From the NCBI GenBank assembly GCA_022605405.1, contig JABYQQ010000001.1, positions 3,286,001 to 3,350,000 on the forward strand: DNA of 64,000 nucleotides, in the 5' to 3' direction. Both the position numbers and the translations under genes were made by a program. The notes under the pieces were generated by a model that saw only the letters and a program-made list of their open reading frames with translations, searched no databases and was not told the DNA's origin. Of the stretch, positions 53,513 to 64,000 are shown piece after piece. Position 1 is the first letter of the stretch, and the number at the start of each line of letters is the position of its first letter. This DNA comes from Earliella scabrosa (Eukaryota; Basidiomycota; Agaricomycetes; Polyporales; Polyporaceae).

Positions 53513-53878
53513 GAGGATAGGGGAGGTCAAGATGCTGGGGGGACGGAGGAGTCGCGAACGCAGTGCCCACGGTGGCTGCAACCGCCTTCTCTGACGCGTG
53601 TCGTCACGCGTGATGAAGCGCGTTAGTCACGGCTACCGCGTCACAGGCGTCTCGTCTGTTTGGTGGACTCCACCATCTCGAGGTCCAGATCGTCTGTCTG
53701 CTCTCGCATTGCACCCTGCATGCTCAATCCATCGTGTCTAACATCTATTTTGGTAGCATATTTATCTACGTATGAGCGATCTTGATTAAGAAGTGCCCTC
53801 CCCGCCTGCACGGCACTGGCACTGGCAGCGAAAACCCAGCACGTCCAAGGCTTTTGTAGGTATGCATATTCGACTTCT
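53513..53878. other. Intergenic before CTF4
   Basis: The upstream region of CTF4 and the 3' flank of the extra terminal-exon copy. Nothing else is recognised. Confidence 0.5.
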
Positions 53879-54010
53879 CTACAAGGCTGCGGTGATGGTA
53901 ATGGTAGGGTGACTGACGTCTTCCTCGCTCAAAGTCAGGTTGGCCCGGAGGAAACGCGTGTTCCGCTCGCTGTACGTCTCGTCGGAATCGGTCTCGGACA
54001 CTAATGTACT
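53879..54010 (-). pseudogene. Extra copy of the DUF3237-like terminal exon
   Basis: On the minus strand this reads ETDSDETYSERNTRFLRANL and ends TITITAAL before TAG, clearly related to ETDSPTYRALNDRFLITNIT at the end of the neighbouring gene. Its splice phase does not match the upstream exon of that gene (acceptor leaves two bases where one is needed), so it is more likely a remnant of a duplicated gene than an alternative last exon. Confidence 0.45.
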
Positions 54011-54127
54011 GATCCACCGCGCGCACAGGGAACTTGGGCTCTCTAGTGACTCGGATGCTAGCTTTGTAGGATGCGATGAAGGTACACATGTTAATCAAAG
54101 GCCCCGCGCACAGTACTTCGCTTCCAC

Positions 54128-54815
54128 CTAGAGAGCTCCGTAGATTGTCATCACCGGATCGGTGGTCGGACCTCCCGGGAAGGTGATGTTGGTGATCAGG
54201 AAGCGATCATTCAATGCTCTGTACGTCGGCGAGTCCGTCTCCAGATGTCTTGACACATCCGTTAGGTCAGTACCTGATTCCATCCATGTCAGAAGAGTGG
54301 GGAACTTACATGTATGAGAGATCAGTTTGGCCAATCGTCCTTGCGGGAGGATGTCATTAGTTTCACTCTTTCAACCCGTGAACGGAGAAGGAAATCAACC
54401 TCACCCGACGCCAGTGACATAGAGGTGAGCCAGTTTGCCGTCTGCTGCCCAGCGAAGAGGCATAACCATGTCCGGGAAGAAGCTGCCCGTGCTACCAATG
54501 AGACCCGTATCCGCCGTTGGAAGCATCGTCGCCACCAGGTTGCCATTCACATCTGTGAAATTTCCGCTACATGTCACATTCGGTGAGTACGGTCGAAGCA
54601 TATGTTTATGAAGCGAGCCACGTTCACACTCACCCGGTGACGACGACATGCACCCGCGTGCCGAAGGGTCCTTGTATCATATCAATGTCCCCAATCCCAT
54701 ATGTCCCGACGAATAGAGTCTCAAAGCCAGGCACCGGAGAAGGCGTGACGGCTCGCACGGTCCCCGCGATTGCGGCGATGGGGAGCAAGGAAGAGAGCAA
54801 AGACGAGAAGTGCAT
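54128..54815 (-). CDS. Secreted DUF3237-like protein
   Basis: A signal peptide (MHFSSLLSSLLPIAAIAGTV, cut before or near VRA) is followed by FETLFVGTYGIGDIDMIQGP, then GTRVHVVVTG, spliced to GNFTDVNGNLVATMLPTADT, a FFPDMVMPLRWAADGKLAHL segment, a 30-nt exon giving TIGQTDLSYI, and the terminal exon HLETDSPTYRALNDRFLITN ending YGAL. The G-R-V-x-V-T-G-G and DGxLAHL-V patterns resemble the DUF3237 barrel family, whose function is unknown. Mature protein about 150 aa. Flanked on both sides by homologous terminal-exon fragments. Confidence 0.6.
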
Positions 54816-55329
54816 CCTGGTCGAGGTGAAGTTGTTGTGTTCGTGACGCAGTGCACATCCTCGGAATGCTAAACCGTCTTATATGTCTTCGCAGACAGCG
54901 GCGCTGATCCTCATGTTGACTGTACAGACGTTTCCGCCACTCGTCTGCCACGATGGACATCGTAGACCGCACTGGGGCGATTCTCAATGTATTGCTGTAG
55001 AGCTGGTAAGTTGCGCCCGAGAGTGAGCGCACCTCCGTTCAACGACGGTCTTGTAAATGCTATGCGAATATCCTTACTCAGACACTAGGTGATGCCTCGG
55101 GCATGGATTGAGGATGTACGGTGCTGACCAACCTTGTATCTTCAGGACTCGGGAGTGGTCTGCTTCGGCCGCTCCCCATCTTAGTCATGAGTCGTGATAG
55201 TGTTCCACAATCCGTGGTCATTCCTCGTCATGGCAGTACTCTGTGTCGCAGGCATTGCATGTGGCTCGCGATGCATACTGATCCATACACTGAGTAAGAT
55301 GGGGTCCTACTCCCTTCGGAACATGACGT

Positions 55330-55470
55330 TGGCAACCAAATACGATTGTTGAGGGCGCTATATGTGGAGGAGTCGGTCTCGAGGTAACTGCGATGATTGC
55401 ATGGATAGCTCAGTGGTCGAGGTACTTATGAGAGGCATGAGCGGTGCGTACATGTAAGAAACGTCTGACT
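55330..55470 (-). pseudogene. Second degenerate copy of the DUF3237-like 3' exons
   Basis: The minus strand reads SDVSYI, an intron, then YLETDSSTYSALNNRI, the same junction as SYI/HLETDSPTYRALNDRF in the intact gene. After NNRI the similarity stops. The upstream small exon has 28 instead of 30 bases. This is a truncated duplicate. Confidence 0.45.
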
Positions 55471-55636
55471 TCTGTGGCACTGGTTTTCTCCAATGCGTAC
55501 AGTACGTGCATCGCCACAGACGCTTTACCGTCGACATGATGACCACTTCGAGACTCGGTCAGGCTAGCACAACTTGCATTCGCGAGAAAGCCGGATTTTG
55601 TTACTGACAGGACAGTCAGGGCTGCGAAAACCTACC

Positions 55637-55679
55637 CCTTTCAGGCCCCGCCTGGTTGAAACAACCAGGCAGTGAAAGG
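55637..55679. repeat. Hairpin with nested stems
   Basis: An inner stem GCCTGGTTG/CAACCAGGC closes on AAA, and an outer stem CCTTTCA/TGAAAGG encloses it. No gene is adjacent on either side within 400 bases. A role as terminator or RNA element is unproven. Confidence 0.6.
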
Positions 55680-56113
55680 TATCCTATCATCGCCAACCGC
55701 GTTTTCGGTGCATGCATGTCGTGTAGACTACATAGAAGGACAATCGGCTTCCGCTCGTCGCGCATCGATGTAAATCATATGTATGTTAAGCCTGCGGCAT
55801 CGGGAAAAATGATGTAAGTGAACCATGGTCCGTTCTCTTGCTATGTGCGACACGTACTGCACGCTTAAGAGTGAGATGGTTCATTGATGATTGTATAGGG
55901 CATCTCAAAGAGACGCATGGGTCGAAGCACACTGGATTCCAAAACGCATTGCCACCAGTGAATCCGATACATAATAGAGCAACGATTTGGCTCGGAAATT
56001 GAATGATCTCGTCCGAATAGTCTCAGCGCTCAATTACATAGAGTAAGTTCGCATGCGACCTGAGGCGGCCTGACCAGTGACACGTGTTGACAGAACACTC
56101 ACATATCGAAACG

Positions 56114-58054
56114 ATGGAACCCGTCGACCATGGTCGGACTAGTACTCGACTGCATGCCCCGGGAGCGTTAATAGACAAATACAAGTACCTCTTTTCGAAC
56201 CGATGGGAACGCCAGAAGGGGCAGTCAGCGCAAGGTGAGTTTCAAGTTCTTAGTACTCAGTATTCAGTCTCCAAGCCAACTCCATTGCCCTGAACGCGTG
56301 GACTAATGGCACGCATCCCAGCTTCCAATGATGCTCACAGAACATACATCCACGCCCTCCCGCCGGAGCTACTCTTTGAGATCTTCACATATCTCAGACA
56401 TGGTAGTCTGCACCCTGACCCGTTGGGCGCATTTCGTGAGGAGTGGGTTCGCGTGACATGGGTATGCCGCCGATGGCGGGATGTCGCTCTGTCAAGAGTA
56501 ACGTTGTGGGACACCCTCTCCCTTAGTCCAGACTCTTGGTCTCCCGAGGCAATACAGACCTACCTCGACCGAGGGCGGGGACTGACACCGCAATACCTGT
56601 ACGTTCATGGCGCGGACCTCACTGGCAATCAGCTCGGGGAGGCATTCTCCCTCATCGCAGCGAATCCGCGCCGAACACGGATGATCGAAACATTCCATGC
56701 GACATTCGAACCCGGTCAGGTACTGGTGGTCCAACCCTTCCTGGGAGCCATGGGTCCACGGCTCACCGAGCTCCGACTCCTATGTGATTCATATTGGACC
56801 GCAGAACCAGTGGGGCTCGAGTTGGACGGAAGATCGGTTCCTTCCCTTCGCGTCCTGCGTCTCACCACCGTGACGCTGACCCCGGCCTCACAAACATCCT
56901 TCCCCAACCTGATACAGCTCGAGGTCACGGACCTATTCGCGGATCACTATAATGACGCAGTACAACGTCGCCTTCACGCGCTCCTCGTTGCAGTCCCGAA
57001 TCTGGAACGCCTCGTCCTCGACAGCTCCGTACCATTCGAGGATACCTACATCCCTGAGTTCACCCCCGTCGAACTACCCAATCTTCAGCATCTCACATTG
57101 AAGGTGCTGGCTCCAGAAATCGCAGAGGCTCTAGATCATCTGAACCTGCCTCATTCGGCCTCCCTCCACATCATAGCGGATTTGGGATCCGATTTCACGG
57201 AAATCGAGGGAGATGATTGGTTGTACTGCCTCTTCAGGGGACGGAACTCGGGACAGCCCCATTTGCTGCAGGAGACGCGATCTATAGGGATGTGGTTGGG
57301 CTCCTCGTCGGCCAACTCTGACCTCGTGATACATGGAAGTCCCGCCCCTAGTCTAGAGGAGAACCCCCTTTGGTCTGTCAAAATCCCCAGTTTCGCAAGC
57401 TTCTGGAATGGGCCCAATATGCTGGCTGGTTACTCCGCGTCTGCACTAAACCACCTCCCTACCTTCGTTCCTGCTAGGCAAATCGTCCATCTTGAACTCC
57501 ACGTTGCATCTGCGTTACCTCTCAACATCCCACGAGGGTGGGTCGCCTGGCTTCACGACGTTCCACATCTACAGCACCTAGCTGTCGGTGGGTGCGAGCT
57601 GGTATGCTGTATTCTTGCCACGCTCTGTCTCGAGGACGGCGAAGGAAGGGAGCCGCTGCTTACAGAGTTAAAGCAAGTGTGCCTCTGTATCGCTACGTGG
57701 CCCGGCAAACCATACGACATCGACATCGAGATTCTTCGACACTGGCTGTACAGAAGAGTCGGGAGGGGGTTAGAGACGCACGTCTCTCTCCGGGCGCCCG
57801 CTGGCGCAGATGTCAATCCTCCGACGATGGCTCTCGTATGCAACCTCCTATCGTCCAATCTCATAGACAAAGTCTTCTACGATACCTGCCCTGCCTGCCA
57901 CACCACTTTCAACCCCAGCGTGCAGCCTGAAGAGGAGGATGCCGAGGAAGATGATGGAGAGGGGAGCGAGTCGAGCGGCGAATCGGAGGAAGAAGAAGGC
58001 GAAGAGTCCGGCAACGGATCCGAGGGTGAGGAGGGTAGCTCAGACAGTGATTGA
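56114..58054 (+). CDS. F-box protein with LRR-like region and acidic tail
   Basis: The first exon (56114-56231) begins MEPVDHGRTSTRLHAPG and joins by the phase-1 intron to AQASNDAHRTYIHALPPELL in the long exon that runs to 58054. The F-box is IHALPPELLFEIFTYLRHG, VTWVCRRWRDVALS, LWDTLSLSPDSW, the common agaricomycete F-box pattern. The rest is a leucine-rich body (PRLTELRLLCDSYW, PNLIQLEVTDLFAD, VPNLERLVLDSS, HLQHLAVGGCELV), and the C-terminus ends in a long Glu/Asp/Ser tail (SGESEEEEGEESGNGSEGEE). It probably binds Skp1. Start choice: an upstream GTG frame exists, but ATG 56114 is the first ATG. The substrate is unknown. Confidence 0.8.
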
Positions 58055-58972
58055 CCTGGGAACAATGAACTTCTAGAGACCTCGACGATGTATCGACCGA
58101 TGATCTATTGTTCCACGATGCCATTCATAAGCTTATGTACAGTACTTACTTGAAGGTTATCAGAGACGCACTAATTGCTTGGGTGAGACGTGCTCCGTCC
58201 GACTGTGCAAACGTTCTGCGACGTCAGAAATGCGACGTGTCGCTGGTGGTGATAGCTAACTTCGCGACGCCTCTCAACTGGAATGTGCCTGTGAAGTCGG
58301 TCAGCAGGAGGGTCCCACCACTCCGTGGCTGCCGGTGAGAACTCACCAGACTTGTTCAAGATGTTGCACATTACCACGCGTACCTCACAACTCCTTCATA
58401 ACGTCCGCTAACTCATGCACCGATTTTTCTGGTAACAACAACGCAGGACCCGACTCCGGGTATCCGGGTGTAGACTGGCCGGTTGTTAGCACCGAGGTTG
58501 CATTCTGCGACACTGCGAACTCACTTGTGTATAGAATGTTTGGATCCCAGCGAAGTCGTTGTTAATCTGAGCGCTGAGGTCTGCGACCTGGTCCTTCGTT
58601 ATACGACGTTGAGCCTTCGATCTTTTCTTCGCAATTTGTTTTGCAGTAGCCAGACGAGTATTCCTCGAATCCTGACTTGTCAATTTGGCCCGCTTGCTTT
58701 GCAATTTGGCCATGGATGAACCAGCCGAACGGGACCTTCAGCAAGAGACAAGTAGACCGGGTCTCGGTTGACACTGACAGTGAGAGAGGAGAGCTGAGAG
58801 GAGCGCAGGAGGAGCGGCTGCATGGGCGCTCCGTGGTACAAGAGCACTGCAAGAGTGGCACAGCGAGACCTCTACCTTCTCTCCTTCGACCATCGCCTCC
58901 TCCCTCTCGGCTCACTTCCATCCTTGTTCCTCCTCCTCTGAGCTGCTTTTGCTAGGCGCGCTGGGACCAAGG
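58055..58972. other. Intergenic, about 0.9 kb
   Basis: No gene is supported. Contains the YSH1 upstream region, with a CT-rich stretch just before the ATG. Confidence 0.55.
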
Positions 58973-61900
58973 ATGTCTGATGTTCCAAAGCTCCGCATCA
59001 CGCTCTTAGGGGCCGGTCAAGAAGTGGGGCGATCTTGTTGCGTCTTGCAATACCGAGGGCGAACTATCGTTTGCGATGCCGGGGTGCACCCGGCATACAG
59101 CGGCATAGCGTCGTTACCCTTTGTCGACGACCTGGACTGGAGCACCGTGGACGTTCTCTTGATCACACAGTGCGTACTCCATCTGTTGCACATATGAACA
59201 AGTTGCGCACACACCACTAGTTTTCACCTCGACCATGCCGCTGCCTTGACATACATAATGGAGAAGGTGCGTGCAATCACCTCAATGAACTATGCGCAGC
59301 TCATATGCCATAGACGAACTTCCGGGACGGCAAAGGGAAAGTATACATGACGCATCCTACAAAAGCCCTCCACAAGTTCATGATGCAAGACTTCGTTCGC
59401 ATGAGGTACCGTACAACTCCATGCATTCAAGTCTTGGGCTCAATTTTGCGTGCAGTTCTTCATCCTCGGATACTCTGTTCACACCTCTCGAGATGTCGAT
59501 GTCGCTTGCATCCATCATCCCCGTATCCGCTCACCAAGTCATCACCCCCTGTCCTGGTGTCACCTTCACTCCCTACCACGCTGGCCATGTCCTCGGAGCC
59601 TGCATGTTCTTGATCGACATTGCTGGCCTGAAGATCCTGTATACTGGCGACTACTCTAGAGAAGAAGATCGGCATCTTGTCAAAGCCGAAGTCCCGCCTA
59701 TTCATCCGGACGTCCTCATTGTGGAGAGCACGTATGGCGTTCAAAGTCACGAACCAAGGGATGACAAGGAGACACGGTTCACAAATCTCGTCCACTCTAT
59801 CATTCGACGGGGCGGCCACGTTCTTCTCCCCACTTTCGCTTTGGGTCGCGCACAGGAACTCTTGCTGATTCTAGATGAATACTGGTCGAAGCATCCCGAC
59901 CTCCACAATGTACCAATATACTATGCCTCAAGTCTGGCTCGAAAATGCATGGCTGTATACCAGACATACATCCACACGATGAACGCAAATGTACGAACAC
60001 GATTCGCTAAACGGGACAATCCCTTTGTATTCAAGTACGTCTCCTGTCGTGATCTATGTTGTACCCGCGTCCCCTTACATCAGATCTTCAGGCATATCAC
60101 GAATGTCCCTGCCACGCGAGGATGGGAGCGCAAAATAGCCGAGGGTCCACCATGTGTGGTCCTGGCTTCTCCCGGGTTTGTGACGAACGGCCCTAGTCGA
60201 GAACTCCTGGAACTATGGGCGCCGGACTCTAGGAACGGCATCATCGTGACCGGATACTCCGTTGAGGGCACGATGGCGAGGGTGAGTGACTATCATCAGG
60301 GCCTCGCGGTATCTCGTCGTGTATCCCTCTATCCGTGTTGTATGTACAATGCGAAGCAATGGACATCTTTTCCTCCCCCTTTGCTTGTTTCTGGTGACGC
60401 GGCCCGTCTGCTCGTGAGTGTGAGTTGATGTTCATGTTTTCTCGCGTTTGTCTTAGGATATCCTCAACGAACCGGAAGAGATCGTCAGCGTCAAGGGTCA
60501 GACCATACCGAGAAAGCTGTCGGTCGACTCCATCTCGTTCAGTGCACATGTCGACTACTCGCAGAACTCGGAGTTCATGGAACTGGTCAAGCCACAGCAC
60601 ATCGTGAGTCGTCTGCTGTTTCTGCGGCTGGATGCAGAGCTCTTGACTTTTTTGAACAGGTCTTGGTACACGGCGAGGCAACGGGTATGGGCCGTTTGAA
60701 GGCCGCCATGCAAGACCGTTACAAGAGCCGAGATGAGGATATCAAGATCCATACACCGCGGAACCTTGAGACTCTCGAACTCACCTTCCGCAGCGAACGT
60801 GTGGCCAAGGTACGTTGATGTCCATCCTACCGTCGAGGACCTCGGAATCTCACAGCGGTGTTCGTTCAGGCTATCGGAACGCTCGCTGCAAAGCCCCCAC
60901 AACCGAACGATGTCATCTCTGGCTTGCTGGTTTCAAAGGACTACTCGTACACCCTCCTGGACCCCCGCGACCTTCGGGACTTTGCGGGCCTGACGACGTG
61001 TGTGGTCACGCAGCGGCAGAAGGTCGCGCTCGGCGTGGGCTGGGATCTTGTTAGGTGGCATTTGGAGGGCATGTTCGGGCAGGTCGAAGAGGGTTTGGAC
61101 TCAGACGGGGTTCCGACGATGCGGGTACGGCGGTCGTGCTCAGTATGTGGGGGATGTGCTTACACGCGGACAGGTCATGGGCGCGGTCGACATCAAGATG
61201 ACTGGGGAGCAGGAGCTCACGCTGGAGTGGGACTCGAGCGCGAGCAACGACATGATCGCGGACTCGACGCTTGCCTTGGTCAGCGGCATCGACAAGAGTC
61301 CAGCCTCTGTGAAATGTAAGCCCGCCTCGCCTTCTAGTCTGTGTGCACCTACTCATCCCGTTGCACAGTGACCACCCGCTCCCACCCGCCAGAGCACCCG
61401 CATCCCCACGCGGACGTTGGGGACGAGAGCGCCGAGCACACGCGCATCCAGCGCCTTGCGTGGTTCCTCGAGGCGCATTTCGGGGAGGTCGAGCTGCACA
61501 TGCCGGACGAGGCGGATGCGACGCCGCTCGAGCAAGGCGAAGATGCATTGGGGCCCTCGCTGCTCGTCACGCTCGACGAGGCAGACGCGGTCATCAACCT
61601 GGTCACGATGGTGAGTGCCTCCTCGAACGTGTGTGTTGGACGAGAGCGTGACTGACGGTCGGGCGGACAGACTGTGCGGAGCTCGAGCGAGTCGCTCAAG
61701 GCGCGGGTAGAGGCTGTCCTCGATATGGCGGTATCTACCGTCAGCTCTCTGAGCGAGGCGTTCACCGCTGGAGTGCCTACGCAGACGGAGGATGGCGTGC
61801 ATGGCACGGAGAACGGCAAGGCGAAGTCGGGTTCGCCGCTGCCTCCCATTGCAGAGGAGGATGTGTCCATGAAGGATGATGGTAAGCCTGTACCGGAGAA

Positions 61901-62027
61901 GGACGGGAAGGACGGAAAGGATGCAAAGGGAACTGAAGATGGCAAGGGCGCCGATGGGGATGAAGAGGATGGCGACGAGGACGAGGATGAGGACGAGGAC
62001 GATGCCATCTTGCAAGTTCATGACTAG
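58973..62027 (+). CDS. YSH1: mRNA 3' end endonuclease CPSF73 / Ysh1
   Basis: The start [20 protein letters not shown] and the split motif [20 protein letters not shown] give the HxHxDH zinc-binding motif of the metallo-beta-lactamase/beta-CASP family. Then [72 protein letters not shown], the beta-[24 protein letters not shown] and a [20 protein letters not shown] segment, [17 protein letters not shown] and [17 protein letters not shown] follow, all in family order. About 14 exons. The C-terminal domain ends in a long Lys/Asp/Glu tail ([17 protein letters not shown]). It cuts pre-mRNA at the poly(A) site. Catalytic motifs are intact. Confidence 0.95.
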
Positions 62028-62290
62028 ATCGCCTTCGTACTAGCACGGTTTCAAGCTTTGTATCGCTATGTCACGCTCGATAATGCACTCCCCTGTCAGT
62101 CGTTGGTATGGTTATGATTTCGGTCAGATCGCGAAGTAAGACTTAGAAGTGAACTCGAACGACCGAGCAAACCTCGGACACTACCGTCTCTCAAACTCTC
62201 ACCGCTGTGGCATTGGTACTAGTACAACATCGCATGTGATACATACATACTTCATTCAAGCACATCTACCCTCTTCCCGTACCTGCTCGC
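62028..62290. other. Intergenic (converging YSH1 and DUF2264 3' ends)
   Basis: No feature seen beyond the two 3' flanks. Confidence 0.5.
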
Positions 62291-64000
62291 TTACGCCATG
62301 AGCGACAGGATAGCGTCTGGGATAACCGGCCGCTTCTTCCACTCCGCCTCCCACCCTGGCGCAGCACCCTCCTTGCCAGCGACGCTAGGCAAGCCAAAGA
62401 CTGCAGTCGCCAACCAAATATCGCCCTCCTGCGCCTCATGTTCGTCCATAAGCGTCGGCATGACCGCCCGGGGCACCATCAAGTTCGTGTTCGCGTCCGT
62501 GCGCATCGCGCGGCCCCTCCTGCTCGGACGCTCGCCCAGCTCAGCGATGCCCGACACGCCCGCCTTCGACGCCGCCCTCGCCTCGCCCCCGCTCTCGAGC
62601 GTGCCAAACCCCTCGCCCGTCGACGGCTCCAGCGCGCGGTCGTCCTTGCCCTGCCCGAAGATCGCCCAGCCCCCCTCGGCGGAGAGGAGCCGCCTGCCCG
62701 TCCGGATGCGGTGCACGCGCAGGTGCCAGAGCGGCGCGTCGGGCGTGGGCGGGACGAGCCACGTCTCGACCGCGACGTCCGGCCACGGGTACCACATCGA
62801 GCGGAGCCACTTGCCGTCCTCGATGCGCGCCTCCTTGGTCTCCCGCCGGAGCTTCCACGTCTCGCCGTCGTCGGCGCTGAGCGCGAGCGCGCTGTCGCCG
62901 CCGTGCTCCTCGAGGGTGAGGGCGCCGACGGGCACGCTGTACCCGAAGGCGGAGGAGTAGGCGAACTTGCCGTACTTGGCGGCGCTCTGCTTGACCGGGT
63001 AGGAGCATTGCTGGCCGGAGGAGAGGATGTAGGTGTGGCCGCCGAGGTTGGTCGCGATGTGGAGCGGCTTGTAGAGCGGCTTGACGGTGTTCGTGAGCGA
63101 AGAGGGGTAAGGCTCCTCTGGTGACGTCCAGAAGGGATGGGTCTCGGGAAGTGCGAGGGGGATGAAGGACTTGCAGAACCAGTATGGACTCCCGGGCGAG
63201 TTGTAGTTCTCGGTCATGTTGTGGTTAGGGTAGCAGTAGCCAATAGTGAAGGTGCCGTCGTCGTAGTACGCACCAGGCTGACGAGCCCAGTATCGCAAGT
63301 TGCGCAACTGGAGACCTCTGATGACGCCCCATGTCAACGGTGCAGGAGGGTCGACCTCAGCGAACGCAAACGCGCCCCAGAAGGAGGACATCGCTGCACG
63401 GTAGGTAAGACTTCGCCCAAACGGAATGCCGCGACCTGCTCGTGATGTGAGATCTTTCCGAGCGTACAAACAGTAGTATACTTGCCTTCATCATCAAAAT
63501 AGTGGACAAAGTCGAGGGCGAACTTTCGGGCGCGGTTGCGGAACTCCTCACATCGCGCCGGGTCTTCGTTCTGTGCCAGCTTGGAGTACACCAGCTGCGC
63601 GTACTGGATAGCGAACGAGGAAGAATAGTAGTCAAGCTGGACAACGCCCTCCGGACCATCTCGAGACCATCCTTCGCCGATGTAAAAGGTATCAAGATGG
63701 TCAAGGTCCGCTTTCATTCGCTTGGCGTCGAACCGGGGCGAACCAACCTTGGACAACCCAAGGTTCGAAAAGACCTACAAGACCACCATCAGTGTATGAT
63801 GCGTATATCGGAGCAAAGAGCGTACTCGAAACCATAGCCAGTTCGTGTTCGGCATCTCCTTGTCGTTCATGCCACCGAGCCATTCCTCCAAGTGACGCTT
63901 TCCTTCGTCCGGGAGAGGGTCCCAGATGTGCTGGCGGGCCACGGCGAGCGAGAAGCCGATCGCGGAGCACTCGACCATCCGCTGATCCTTGTTTCGCATG
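62291..64000 (-). CDS. DUF2264 family protein (5' end outside window)
   Basis: The minus-strand exons read [20 protein letters not shown] near the edge, [29 protein letters not shown], then [100 protein letters not shown] and [14 protein letters not shown]. This is the DUF2264 pattern (NPLLDRDD/ NWxWFRV / Y.DGP...DYY / GRS(L/I).YR / SPxYWxK), a family with an alpha/alpha-toroid fold thought to act on carbohydrates. The gene ends [13 protein letters not shown]...ILSLMA. The N-terminus lies beyond 64000. Function unknown. Confidence 0.85.

Larger units (their letters stand above)
54816..56113. other. Intergenic with a degenerate exon copy and a hairpin
   Basis: Apart from a third degenerate terminal-exon copy (about 55330-55470) and a hairpin at 55637-55679, no gene is supported. 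Confidence 0.55.

Noticed and set aside
53766..54098. 110-aa minus-strand frame beside the DUF3237-like gene
   Set aside because: The homologous reading lies in a different frame (the extra terminal-exon copy).

Overview
This window is nuclear DNA of a filamentous basidiomycete, most likely an agaricomycete of the polypore type. The genes are GC-rich and cut by many introns of about 45-75 nt, often with CT-rich leaders. Gene families (F-box families, CYP monooxygenase, PalI/SUR7, DUF2264, a DUF7702-like membrane protein) also fit. No bacterial, phage or CRISPR features are seen. All gene models were spliced by eye from GT-AG signals, frame continuity and family motifs.

Layout. 1-7.1 kb: gene-poor, no recognisable protein, only short palindromes. 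7.1-9.9 kb: a Rap1-type telomere-protein candidate (BRCT domain plus three Rap1/Myb-like repeats). 10.6-12.4 kb: two tandem EthD-like proteins, one with a signal peptide. 12.7-14.2 kb: a PHYHD1-like phytanoyl-CoA dioxygenase split by micro-exons. 14.4-16.7 kb (minus): bifunctional thiamine enzyme THI6. 18.3-19.6 kb: secreted protein with a CBM19-like head. 20.7-23.1 kb: an ER HSP70 (BiP/Kar2-like) whose lid domain is separated by a frameshift. 23.2-24.4 kb (minus): multi-pass membrane protein. 24.9-25.4 kb: MITE-like element. 25.9-28.3 kb (minus): cytochrome P450. 29.9-30.6 kb (minus): PalI/SUR7-type protein. 33.1-34.9 kb: large disordered protein. 35.4-37.9 kb (minus): TAPT1/Emp65 family. 38.3-40.0 kb: F-box protein with a GC-AG intron. 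40.25-40.76 kb: second possible inverted-repeat element. 40.8-45.3 kb: SMC3. 45.6-47.3 kb (minus): ERG27, divergent from a mitochondrial transcription factor B/rRNA dimethylase-like gene at 47.6-49.0 kb. 49.2-53.5 kb (minus): CTF4/WDHD1. 53.9-55.4 kb (minus): DUF3237-like secreted protein with two extra terminal-exon copies. 56.1-58.1 kb: second F-box protein. 59.0-62.0 kb: YSH1/CPSF73. 62.3 kb to the edge (minus): DUF2264 protein, cut by the window.

Functionally the right half is mostly housekeeping: cohesion and replication (SMC3, CTF4), mRNA 3' end formation (YSH1), ergosterol synthesis (ERG27) and mitochondrial transcription. The left half mixes metabolism (thiamine, P450, dioxygenase), secreted proteins and a stress chaperone. 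The points most worth a second look are the three-repeat Rap1-like gene with its repeated intron position, the micro-exons that carry catalytic motifs in several genes, the frameshifted BiP with a UPR-type promoter, and the SQ/TQ-rich tail of CTF4.
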